Shown piece by piece: positions 52,243 to 60,456 of a stretch of DNA of 64,000 nucleotides. Positions within the stretch are counted from its first letter, which is position 1. Each line of letters begins with the position of its first letter. The translations under genes were made by a program, and so were the position numbers. The DNA lies in NCBI GenBank assembly GCA_947474755.1, contig CANJJE010000001.1, forward strand, positions 372,001 to 436,000, in the 5' to 3' direction. This stretch comes from Burkholderiales bacterium. Its GTDB lineage: Bacteria; Pseudomonadota; Gammaproteobacteria; Burkholderiales; Burkholderiaceae_C. The notes under the pieces were generated by a model that saw only the letters and a program-made list of their open reading frames with translations, did no database searches and had not been told where the DNA came from.

Positions 52243-53454
52243 GTGCTGGACGACGAAATACTCGGTCAGGTGGCGCTGGGCTATTCCGCCTTCGTCGACC
52301 GCAACCGCGCGGTGAGCGCGACCCGACTGACGGTGTTTCCCCTGCGCCCCGACTTGTCGCTCGATGCCGGCCAGCTGCTGCATGCCATAGCGTCGGTCTG
52401 GCCTGCGGACGGTGGGCGGGTCTCGCTCAACATAACCAGTGAAAGCCTGCTGCGGGATCTGCTGAAAACCTCACCATCGCACAACCTGATGGTCGAGGTG
52501 CCCGCGTTCATGGCCGCAGACCCGGTCAACACGGCGTCCATCGTCGCGCTGCACGCGCACGGCACCACCTTGATGCTGAAGGGCCGGCCCTTGAAGGATC
52601 TCCCGCGTGAAGTGTTGCCCTGCTTCGCTCAATCGATCATTGATCTCTCTGACGAACGCCGCATCGCCACCAGCGGTGTTGCGCCTGCTGGTGTGGCTCG
52701 CACCATTCCCCACGTGCTCGCCGGCATCAACACGACCGCTGACATGGACGGTGCCTTCAGGCGAGGCGCGGTGGCCGTGCTGGGCTGGCCCCTCGGCGAC
52801 GAAGTCACCGAGCGTTCGAAAGGGAGTCGCGCGGCGCCCACGCCTGCCGACCTGCAGATCGTGGTCGAACTGATCCGCCAGGTCGATGCACAAGAGTCGG
52901 CCGAAAAGCTGGAGAACACCCTCAAGCGCGATCCTTCGCTCGGCTTCAAGGTGCTGCGCTACGTCAATTCAGCGGCCTTTGGCCTGTCGGTAGAGGTCAG
53001 TTCGTTCCGTCATGCGCTGATGCTGCTCGGCTACCAGCGCCTCAAGCGCTGGCTGGCGCTGCTGCTGGCCACCGCCAGCAAGGAGCCCAATATGCGCGCT
53101 GCGATGTTCGCTTCAGTGCGGCGTGGTCTGCTGATGGAGGAGTTGGCACGCAACACGGGTGCCGACGCCGAAATGCGTAACGAAGTGTTCATCTGCGGTG
53201 TGTTCTCGCTGCTCGACCGCATCTTCCAGCAGCCACTGGTCGAACTTCTGAGCACCATTCCTGTGCCGCATCTGGTCCACGAAACGCTGATCGACGGCGC
53301 TGGCCCCTATGTGCCGTATCTCAACCTGGTCAAGGCGATCGAAGCCGAGTCGCTCTATGACTTCCGGGAATGCGCTGACGCCCTGATGATGGGCGTGCGG
53401 GAAATCAACCAGGCCGAGTTGCGGGCGCTGGCCGCTGCGGCCGATTTCGACTGA
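52243..53454 (+). CDS. Degenerate EAL + HDOD domain signalling protein
   Basis: The 403-residue protein resembles the YuxH class: an N-terminal EAL-like domain followed by HDOD (DLQIVVELIRQVDAQESAEKLENTLKRDPSLGFKVLRYVNSAAFG, then LMLLGYQRLKRWLALLLATA). The EAL half has lost the catalytic residues: where EAL and the DD motifs should be, I see MVEVPAFMAAD and no EVL or DDFG. It is therefore probably a binding or adaptor protein rather than a cyclic-di-GMP hydrolase. GTG 52243 has AGGAG five bases upstream. It lies 58 bases after flgL. Confidence 0.85.
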   Translation: MLDDEILGQVALGYSAFVDRNRAVSATRLTVFPLRPDLSLDAGQLLHAIASVWPADGGRVSLNITSESLLRDLLKTSPSHNLMVEVPAFMAADPVNTASIVALHAHGTTLMLKGRPLKDLPREVLPCFAQSIIDLSDERRIATSGVAPAGVARTIPHVLAGINTTADMDGAFRRGAVAVLGWPLGDEVTERSKGSRAAPTPADLQIVVELIRQVDAQESAEKLENTLKRDPSLGFKVLRYVNSAAFGLSVEVSSFRHALMLLGYQRLKRWLALLLATASKEPNMRAAMFASVRRGLLMEELARNTGADAEMRNEVFICGVFSLLDRIFQQPLVELLSTIPVPHLVHETLIDGAGPYVPYLNLVKAIEAESLYDFRECADALMMGVREINQAELRALAAAADFD

Positions 53455-53525
53455 CGGCATGACAAGTCCCCGCGTGGCCGACGACACGATAGATCCGAAG
53501 GCATGAGCCTGAGAGCCCCACTGCG

Positions 53526-56500
53526 GTGAGTGCGATGGACGTCGTCGCCAGCCAGCCCGCCCTCGAACAGTTTTTCGATCACCTCAGCGAAGGTGTGTTG
53601 CTGTTCGATCGCCGTGGGCAGGTGACTTTCGCCAACACCGCCGCGCTGCGTCGCATGTCGGGCCCTGTCGGCGTCACGCTCGCGGAGTGGCAGGACGTGC
53701 TTGGCGCGGAGCTCGTTCACTGGCTGCGCCAGGCGATCGCCACCTCGCCGAGCGCGATGCGCACGCCGGGCCACGCCACCGCTCGCGCCGCAGCGTCGTT
53801 GCGCCGTGCGGCGTCGGCCCCGCCACCTCAGGCAGTGATGGCCGACGGCCGCCACGCCGAGGCGGCGTGGCAGGTTCTGGGCCTGGGCCTGTATGCCTTG
53901 CGCCTGCATTGGCAGGACCCGGCGCCAGCTCGCGCGGCGCCTCCGTCGGCCATCGCCGGCCCGGTGATTGCCGAGCTGATGCAGGTGCTGTGGCATTCGC
54001 CATTCCCGGCGATGCTGCAGGACACGCGCTGGCGAATCGTCGATGTCAATCCGGCCTTTGTCGCTTTCAGCGGCTATACGCGGGAGCAATTGATCGGCAG
54101 AGATCCGGTGGCGCTCGAACCGGAAGAAGACCGCGCGGGCAGCATCGGGCTGCGGGAGCGTTGGCAGGAGCCCACCGATCGTGACCCTGAACCGGCGCTG
54201 ATGAGCCGCCGCATCGTTGCAGCTGATGGCCGCGAGCGCTGGTTCCGCGCCACCCGCAGCGTGCTCACCGACGAGAACGGCCGCGTGTTTGCCATGTCGG
54301 TGCTGCAGGACAGCACCGCTGAGCACATCGCCCGAGAACGTGCCGATCGATCGGCACGCGAGATCGATGACTGGTTCGACCTGAGCCCGATCGGCATGGT
54401 GTTGTTCGACGAGGCGGGTCTGCTGGTGCGGACCAACCCGGCCTTCGATGCGCTGGCTGGCGCGGTGCCCGCAGTGCTCGCCGATGCCTCGCCCGAGTTG
54501 CGCCAGTTGCTCGGCTGGACCGACAGCGGCCCATCGCCCGCGCTCCAGCCCTCGGCCAAGCCAGTGGTCACGCAGGGCTGGCTGCCGCAGCCCCAGGGTG
54601 GACTGCGCCGGCTGCGCTCCATCGTGCGCTGCTACACCACGCCGGGTGGCGCGCGACGCCACATGGCGATCCTCGAAGACCGCAGCATCGAGGAAGAGCG
54701 CGATCTCGCGCAGATCCAGATCGGCGCACTGATGGATACCGCTGGTGTCGGTCTGGCAACGTTTCAGGAGAGCTCCGGCTGGGTGCGTCAACGGCAATCG
54801 TCCAAGGCCATCGAGTCGCCATCCGATTCGAGTGCAGTGCCCACCTCGGCGGCCTTGCAGTCGATCAGCCGCGACATCGTGGCCGGCGAATCGCTGGCCG
54901 ACTACGACGCGCTGCAGCAGGCCCTGCGCACGGCGCAACGCGCCGAGGTGCGCTATGCCATCCGGCACCCACAGCTGGGTCTTCGATGGCTTCTGACCCG
55001 TGTCGAGCCAGCCACGCTCGCGTCGGGCAAACGCACGACCTCGGTGGTGACACTGGACATCACCGAACAGCATCAGGCGCAGCAGCGCAGCGAGCAACTG
55101 CTGCGCGAGCTGACGACCATCCTGGAAAGCACTTCGGCAGGCATCGCCTACATCCGTGGCAATGTGCTGGTGCGCTGCAACCGGCGCTTCGAGGCGATGC
55201 TGGGATTGCCATCGGTAGGGCTCACGGGCAGTGGTATCGCCGAGTTGTTCGGCAGTTCGCCACAGGGCCAGCGCATCGCTGCCGACACCTTGCAGGCGCT
55301 GACGGCGGGCTTGATCTTCGAGACCGAATTCTCGATGGATCCTGCTGCGCGCTCGGCAAGAGACAACCCGCTTCGCTGGTACGCGCTGTCGGTACGTCGT
55401 ACCGGGCCGGTGTCGCAGCAGATCGAAGCGATCGCGGTACTGTCGGACATCACGCGTCTGAAGTCGCAGCAGGTCGAACTGGAAGAGCTGGCGCGCGACC
55501 GCGAGCTGATGTTCAGCTTGTCGGAGGTCGGGATCGCCTTCGTTCGCGATGGCGTGCTGCAGCGCGCCAATGACGCGCTTGCGCAGTTGGCGGGCTACCC
55601 TGCTGCCGAGTTGCAGGGGCTGCCGCTGCGCTCTCTGTTCGCGGATGCCGAGGAGCACGAACGTCTGTCGACCCAGGAACAGCATGCGCTGCAACTGCAT
55701 GGCCGATGGATCGGTGAGCGGCAGCTGTATCAGCGCGATGGCCGATTGGTGTGGGTGCAGATCAGCACCCGTCTGGTCGGTGACGATCCTGCCGGCGGCG
55801 TCATCGCTTCGTTCGTCGACGTCGATGCGAGGCACCGCGCCGAACATGCGGTGGCGCTGCAGGCCAATCGCACACGGGCGATCCTGGACTCGGTCCTGGT
55901 TGGCATCGTCACAGTCGGCCCACGCGGTATCGAGTGGATGAACCGTTCGGCGCGACGCATGTTCGGCGCCGACCTCGGCGACTTCATTGACCAGCCGATC
56001 AGCACCGTCGCCACGCCCGAACCCGATCATCCGTTTCGCCGCACGCAGTACCTTGATGACCTGATCGAGGGCGAGGCCGAGACCTTCGAATGCCGTCTCA
56101 AGGCACGCGACGGGCGGGAATTCTGGGTCGTCGGCAATGCGGTCGTGACCGGCCGCGAATCGCGCGGGCGGCAGCTGACCTACGCGCTGCTCGACATCGA
56201 GCGGCGCCGACAGGCCGAGGCCCGCATCGAGGAGACGCAGGCTTCGCTGCAGCGCATCATCGAGGCTGCGCCGATGGCGATCACGGTGCGCGACGCGCGC
56301 ACGCTGACCATCTTGCAGGCCAATCTGGCCGCTGCACGCAGCGTCGACCGGACGATCGACCAGCTGCTGGGCCTCAGCCCCGAAGAGATCTTCGAACCGG
56401 GCATGGCCGCCCAGCGGCGCCTCGACATGGAGCACGCATTGCGAGCCAGCTCGGTGACACAGCGCGAATACCAGATTCCGATGAACGGCGAAGTCCGTGT

Positions 56501-57281
56501 CTGGGACGCGCGCTATCTTCCGTTGGCCGCACCGGGCCAAGCAGCCGATCAACTGCTGCTGGTCGCCACGGACGTGACCGAACAACGTGCGGCAGAGCAG
56601 GCGAAGTTCGACGAAGCGATCGCACAGCGGGAGATGCTGGTCAAGGAAGTGCATCACCGCATCAAGAACAACTTGCAAGGCGTGGCCGGGCTCTTGCAAC
56701 AGATCGCCACCCGCAAGCCGGAGATGGCCTCGGCGATGTCCGAAGTGGTCGGCCAGGTACAGGCGATTGCCCAGGTCTACGGGCTGCAGGTCGGCTCGGG
56801 CGGTCCGCTTCAGGTAACGGGCGTGGTGGAGGCGATTGCCGGCTCTGTGCAACGCACCTTCGGGCACCCCATCGCCTTTGCGGTGCAAGGTGAACATCCG
56901 GAGCACTGGGTGCTGCCCGAGGCGGAGTCGATCCCGATAGCGCTGACCCTCAACGAGTTGCTGACCAACGCGGTCAAGCACACCGCGGCGCAACACTGCG
57001 CTGCCCCCCTCGCCGATACAGCCCTCCCGGCAGTGGAGTGCACGCTGATCTGTGATGAGGACGGTGTGCGCATCGTGATCCGTAACCGCGCTCGACTCGC
57101 CGATGGCTTCAATCTTGCGCGTGTGTCTGGCGGAATTTCCGGCCTCGGGCTGGTGCGGGCCCTGCTGCCGCGACGCTGTGCGCAACTCGGCATCGAGCAG
57201 AACCTCGAACACGTGGTTGCCACCATCAGCATCGTTGCGCCGGGCGTGATGAATGCAGCGCGCCGAAAGGCGGCGGCCTGA
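53526..57281 (+). CDS. Soluble multi-PAS sensor histidine kinase, HisKA_2/HWE type
   Basis: The 1251-residue kinase has about eight PAS-like repeats, near residues 12-125, 155-272, 280-392, 398-515, 528-645, 660-772, 785-893 and 905-1020. The output is a HisKA_2 helix with the phospho-His in KEVHHRIKNNLQ (about 1043-1044) and a HATPase with the N box NELLTNAVKH (about 1143) and GISGLGLV. There is no membrane segment, so it is cytoplasmic. HisKA_2 kinases frequently pair with ANTAR-type regulators, and the next gene is one. The start is GTG 53526; ATG 53535 is alternative. Confidence 0.92.
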   Translation: MSAMDVVASQPALEQFFDHLSEGVLLFDRRGQVTFANTAALRRMSGPVGVTLAEWQDVLGAELVHWLRQAIATSPSAMRTPGHATARAAASLRRAASAPPPQAVMADGRHAEAAWQVLGLGLYALRLHWQDPAPARAAPPSAIAGPVIAELMQVLWHSPFPAMLQDTRWRIVDVNPAFVAFSGYTREQLIGRDPVALEPEEDRAGSIGLRERWQEPTDRDPEPALMSRRIVAADGRERWFRATRSVLTDENGRVFAMSVLQDSTAEHIARERADRSAREIDDWFDLSPIGMVLFDEAGLLVRTNPAFDALAGAVPAVLADASPELRQLLGWTDSGPSPALQPSAKPVVTQGWLPQPQGGLRRLRSIVRCYTTPGGARRHMAILEDRSIEEERDLAQIQIGALMDTAGVGLATFQESSGWVRQRQSSKAIESPSDSSAVPTSAALQSISRDIVAGESLADYDALQQALRTAQRAEVRYAIRHPQLGLRWLLTRVEPATLASGKRTTSVVTLDITEQHQAQQRSEQLLRELTTILESTSAGIAYIRGNVLVRCNRRFEAMLGLPSVGLTGSGIAELFGSSPQGQRIAADTLQALTAGLIFETEFSMDPAARSARDNPLRWYALSVRRTGPVSQQIEAIAVLSDITRLKSQQVELEELARDRELMFSLSEVGIAFVRDGVLQRANDALAQLAGYPAAELQGLPLRSLFADAEEHERLSTQEQHALQLHGRWIGERQLYQRDGRLVWVQISTRLVGDDPAGGVIASFVDVDARHRAEHAVALQANRTRAILDSVLVGIVTVGPRGIEWMNRSARRMFGADLGDFIDQPISTVATPEPDHPFRRTQYLDDLIEGEAETFECRLKARDGREFWVVGNAVVTGRESRGRQLTYALLDIERRRQAEARIEETQASLQRIIEAAPMAITVRDARTLTILQANLAAARSVDRTIDQLLGLSPEEIFEPGMAAQRRLDMEHALRASSVTQREYQIPMNGEVRVWDARYLPLAAPGQAADQLLLVATDVTEQRAAEQAKFDEAIAQREMLVKEVHHRIKNNLQGVAGLLQQIATRKPEMASAMSEVVGQVQAIAQVYGLQVGSGGPLQVTGVVEAIAGSVQRTFGHPIAFAVQGEHPEHWVLPEAESIPIALTLNELLTNAVKHTAAQHCAAPLADTALPAVECTLICDEDGVRIVIRNRARLADGFNLARVSGGISGLGLVRALLPRRCAQLGIEQNLEHVVATISIVAPGVMNAARRKAAA

Positions 57282-57344
57282 GCGCTGCGTCGCTGTTCAG
57301 CCGCATCGCTTTCGGACAGAATCGACCAGCGTCGGTATGTTGTT

Positions 57345-57378
57345 GGCCGGGCGCAGGTTCAGTTCCATTGGCCCGGTC
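57345..57378 (+). promoter_or_regulatory. Stem-loop in the leader of the ANTAR regulator gene
   Basis: GGCCGGGC (57345-57352) pairs with GCCCGGTC (57371-57378) with one G-U pair, around an 18-base loop. It stands in the 129-base gap before the ANTAR gene, 33 bases from its start. It has no T-run, so it is not a classical terminator. ANTAR proteins recognise paired RNA hairpins, but only one is evident here. Confidence 0.35.
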
Positions 57379-57410
57379 ATCCGTTTGATTGAAGTTGCAG
57401 GGGTACTGTG

Positions 57411-58046
57411 GTGGCAGTCGCGCAAGCGTCGTCCGGAGTGGGCGGCAAGATCCTGGTGGTGGACGACGACCGGCTGGTGCTGGCGACGCTGGCTCACGGC
57501 CTGACGCAGGCAGGCTATGAGGTGATCGACGCCGACAACGGTGATGATGCGATCCTGCTCGCGCGAGAGCACCGACCTGATCTGGCGCTGCTCGATATCC
57601 GCATGGAGGGGATGAGTGGCTTCGATGTCGCCGCCTACCTGCGTGAATACTGCAAGATGCCATTCATGTTCCTGTCGGCGTTCACCGACGAAGACACGGT
57701 GCGCCAGGTGCACGAGCTAGGCGCGGTCGATTACCTTGTCAAACCGCTGGACATCGGCCAGATCGTGCCGGCGGTCAAGGCCGTGTTTGCTCGGCTGAAG
57801 GCGTCGTCATCGGCGGCCGTCACTCCCGTCGATGCGCCTCCTAATGCGCGTGCCCGGCTTGCCGAAGTGCTGTTGCCCGTCGAGGCGATGGCTGTCGGCG
57901 TGCTGATGCACCGCTACTCGCTGGCCCGCGATGCCGCGCTCGATCGCCTGCGGCGCATGGCCACGGCGAACGGCCTCGCGCTCAGCAACGAGGCCGAGCG
58001 ACTGCTCGAGGCGGTCGAGCGGCTGTCGGGTACGGCGCAACCCTGA
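57411..58046 (+). CDS. Response regulator with ANTAR RNA-binding output domain
   Basis: The 211-residue protein has a receiver domain (ILVVDDDRLVLATL, phospho-Asp in LALLDIRMEGMSG, Lys in VDYLVKPLD) and, after a linker, an ANTAR-like three-helix domain: AVGVLMHRYSLARDAALDRL and RRMATANGLALSNEAERLLEA. ANTAR regulators such as EutV and AmiR prevent transcription termination by binding RNA hairpins. GTG 57411 has AGGGG seven bases upstream; GTG 57408 is adjacent. It pairs by position with the HisKA_2 kinase. Confidence 0.9.
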   Translation: MAVAQASSGVGGKILVVDDDRLVLATLAHGLTQAGYEVIDADNGDDAILLAREHRPDLALLDIRMEGMSGFDVAAYLREYCKMPFMFLSAFTDEDTVRQVHELGAVDYLVKPLDIGQIVPAVKAVFARLKASSSAAVTPVDAPPNARARLAEVLLPVEAMAVGVLMHRYSLARDAALDRLRRMATANGLALSNEAERLLEAVERLSGTAQP

Positions 58047-58191
58047 GCCTGGGGCCCGTTGGGGCATTCTGATCCAGCCGAGGTGGACGCCTGAGCCGGT
58101 CGGACGCGTTGTGGCGGCACTCCGGGCCCGGGGTGTCGTGCCCGGAGTCGGTCACCTCAAGCCCTCGGCAGCACTGTGCGCCGGTGCTGTT

Positions 58192-59499
58192 TCAGTTAGA
58201 CAGCGGAGCCAGCGAGAAATGGAAGCTCGCGCCTTGTCCCACCGCGGATTCGGCCCACACCTCGCCGCCATGCTTGTGCACGATGCGGCGCACCGAGGCC
58301 AGGCCGACACCGGTGCCCTGAAATTCACTGGCGCTGTGCAGGCGCTGGAAAACGCCGAACAAGCGGTCGGCGAAGCGCATGTCGAATCCGGCGCCGTTGT
58401 CGCGAACGGTGAAGCTGGGCGTGGCGGCGTTGGTGCAGCGCTCGAACCAGACATGAGGGTCGGCGCATTTGCCGGTGTATTTCCAGGCATTGCCGAGCAG
58501 GTTTTCGAGCACGACCCGCAACAGCGTCGGATCGCCCTGCACCTGCATCGCCGGGTCGATGTGCACCGTGACCTTGCGCTGAGGTGACTGCCGCCGCAGG
58601 TCATCGACGACGAAGCCGGCCAGTTGCGACAGGTTGACCGGCTGCCGGGCCACCGGCTTTGCCGACAGCTGCGACAACGCCAGCAACGCATCGATCATGC
58701 TGTTCATCCTGGCTGCGGCGCCGAGCACCCGGTCGAGGTGATCGTTGCCGATGCGGTCGAGCAATGGCCCGTAGTCTTCCTTGACGATCTTGGTGAAGCC
58801 TTCGACGACACGAATCGGTGCCCGCAGATCGTGCGACACCGTGTAATTGAAGGAATCCACATCGTTGTCGGCTGGAACAGCCGGGGGTGGCAGCGACGCC
58901 ATCGTGACCAGGCGCGCTCCATCGCCTTCAGGCTGGGACGGAGCCGCGGCGCAAGACTGCGCATCGGTCAGGGTCGCTGCAGTGACCATGGCCTCGCGCA
59001 ATGTACCGACATGGCCGATGAAGGCACCCGCGGCATCGTGCACGGGCAGTGCCCGCAGCACGCCGGTTTGTACGGTGTTGTCGGCCTTGCGGTGGCTGAC
59101 CCAGATATCTTCCGCTGCCTGCTGCGATTCGAGTCGCTGCCGCAAAGAGGCATGCCGGATCGGGCACTGCCTGCCGGTGTCCGGGTCAATGCCGGCGAAA
59201 TGCACCCAGATGTTGTCCAAACCGGTTGCGGCGCCCTGAGATGCTGCCGGCTTCGCACGGCCCACCGGTGCTTCCAGTGCCAGCAGCCGGTGGCCGGCGT
59301 CCGTACGCCACTGCCAGACATCAAGCGTCCGCGCGAGCGTCGCCGCGTGAATCTGCCGCAGCCGCAACTCACGGACTTCGGACTCCGATTGCCGCAGTCG
59401 TCGCAGCAGCAAACCCATGGACATGAGACACAGAAAGACGAAGCCGATACCGAACACGACTGCGAGGATGGAAAGCGCGCCGACGGTACCAACGCTCAT
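58192..59499 (-). CDS. Membrane-anchored sensor histidine kinase (PAS + HisKA + HATPase)
   Basis: The 435-residue kinase begins with one membrane helix (VGALSILAVVFGIGFVFLCLMSMGLLL), followed by a coiled coil and a PAS-like region (WQWRTDAGHRLLALEA, GVLRALPVHDAAGAFIGHVGTLRE). The HisKA has the phospho-His in YTVSHDLRAPIRVVEGF, and the HATPase carries ENLLGNAWKYTGK, DNGAGFDM and GTGVGLASVRRIV. ATG 59499 with GAGG upstream starts just before the helix; ATG 59541 and GTG 59562 are earlier options. It converges with the ANTAR gene and is divergent from the Hpt gene. Confidence 0.9.
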   Translation of the reverse strand: MSVGTVGALSILAVVFGIGFVFLCLMSMGLLLRRLRQSESEVRELRLRQIHAATLARTLDVWQWRTDAGHRLLALEAPVGRAKPAASQGAATGLDNIWVHFAGIDPDTGRQCPIRHASLRQRLESQQAAEDIWVSHRKADNTVQTGVLRALPVHDAAGAFIGHVGTLREAMVTAATLTDAQSCAAAPSQPEGDGARLVTMASLPPPAVPADNDVDSFNYTVSHDLRAPIRVVEGFTKIVKEDYGPLLDRIGNDHLDRVLGAAARMNSMIDALLALSQLSAKPVARQPVNLSQLAGFVVDDLRRQSPQRKVTVHIDPAMQVQGDPTLLRVVLENLLGNAWKYTGKCADPHVWFERCTNAATPSFTVRDNGAGFDMRFADRLFGVFQRLHSASEFQGTGVGLASVRRIVHKHGGEVWAESAVGQGASFHFSLAPLSN

Positions 59500-59562
59500 G
59501 TCGTCGGCCTCGGCTGGCGTAACCCTGATTTCCGCAGCCATGGCGATGCCGCGTGCCCCCAC

Positions 59563-59997
59563 TCCTGGCCAAAGGGCACCAGGTCATTCCCGTTCAGGCT
59601 CAGGCCGGTTGTCCCCCGTTTCATAGCGCCGGATTGTAGGCAGCGCAAGATCGCTCAAGCCCCGCCGAAAATGACTGCGGACGAGGTTTGATGACATGAC
59701 ATGCGTGTATGGTGTTCCGAGTGGATTCAAGTCGTGGCGTCGGCGACCGATACCACGAGCACGGTGTTTCCCAATCCAGCAACGACGGCCTGCCTGGCGC
59801 AGTTTCCATGCAAACTTACAGTCATAACCCGGTGGTTGCCGTTCTCGTGAGTCCAGGCCTGTGCGTTTCGACGCTGCTGGCGGTGGCGCATACCGGTTAC
59901 CGGGGCATGGCGCCCATTTCAAAGGCGCCTTTGTCTGAGGCACACTCTGTGCTACACCAAAAATGTCTTCTCCCATGGATCTGTCGAGCGCCCTGAG
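59563..59997. other. Divergent intergenic region before the Hpt gene
   Basis: About 435 bases without a supported gene separate the leftward kinase from the Hpt gene. A 95-codon frame (59709-59996) has no family features. A GCAAG-N14-GCCGAAAA match (59645-59671, plus strand) resembles a sigma-28 promoter and is listed separately. A small MDLSSALR frame ends at the Hpt start codon. Confidence 0.4.
59645..59671 (+). promoter_or_regulatory. Possible sigma-28-like promoter facing the Hpt/GGDEF-EAL genes
   Basis: GCAAG (59645-59649), 14 bases and GCCGAAAA (59664-59671) resemble the TCAAG-N14-GCCGATA consensus used by some bacteria for flagellar sigma factor. It lies about 330 bases before the Hpt start, so its link to that gene is uncertain. 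One -35 base and one -10 base deviate. Confidence 0.3.
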
Positions 59998-60456
59998 ATG
60001 AGTTCCGCGCCAGCGAATCGCGCCACGCCACCATCAGCGCAACCCAGGTCCGATGAAGATACGGGCCAGGGTGCTGCCTTGTCGCAAGGGTTGCTCAACA
60101 CCGAAGCGATCCGCCGACTGCGCGAACTCGATCCGACAGGAGAAAGTCATTTGCTGACACGGGTGTTTCAAGCCTTCGAGACGTCGCTCAATCGACTGCT
60201 GCCGCAACTGGAGCATGCTCGCAACATGACGGATGCGGCTGGTGTGAGACTGGTCGCGCACACGCTGAAGTCGTCATCAGCAACCATCGGTGCCGTCCAG
60301 CTATCCAAGGTGTGTGCCGAAGTCGAGGCGATGGCGCAGGAGTCGCGTCTCGATGCCGCCGCGTCGGGCATCGAGCACATCCTGTCGGAGGCACAGGCTG
60401 TGCGGGAGGCGCTGCGCAAGTTGACCGCCTCGGGCTCAGCCGCCGGTGCTGCATGA
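59998..60456 (+). CDS. Stand-alone Hpt (histidine phosphotransfer) protein
   Basis: The 152-residue protein has a polar N-terminus, then an Hpt four-helix bundle: LLTRVFQAFETSLNRLLPQLEHA, the phospho-His in LVAHTLKSSSATIGAVQLSKVCAEVE, and a C-terminal helix. It would shuttle phosphate between a kinase and a receiver. Its stop overlaps the start of the GGDEF-EAL protein (ATGA), whose receiver domain is its likely partner. Confidence 0.92.
   Translation: MSSAPANRATPPSAQPRSDEDTGQGAALSQGLLNTEAIRRLRELDPTGESHLLTRVFQAFETSLNRLLPQLEHARNMTDAAGVRLVAHTLKSSSATIGAVQLSKVCAEVEAMAQESRLDAAASGIEHILSEAQAVREALRKLTASGSAAGAA

Noticed and set aside
53355-57212. Nearly 1300-codon antisense frame opposite the multi-PAS kinase
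   Set aside because: His/Arg/Gln-rich shadow frame with no family resemblance; codon bias supports the plus strand.
59709-59996. 95-codon frame upstream of the Hpt gene
   Set aside because: No ribosome site, no family features and unlike its neighbours in composition.
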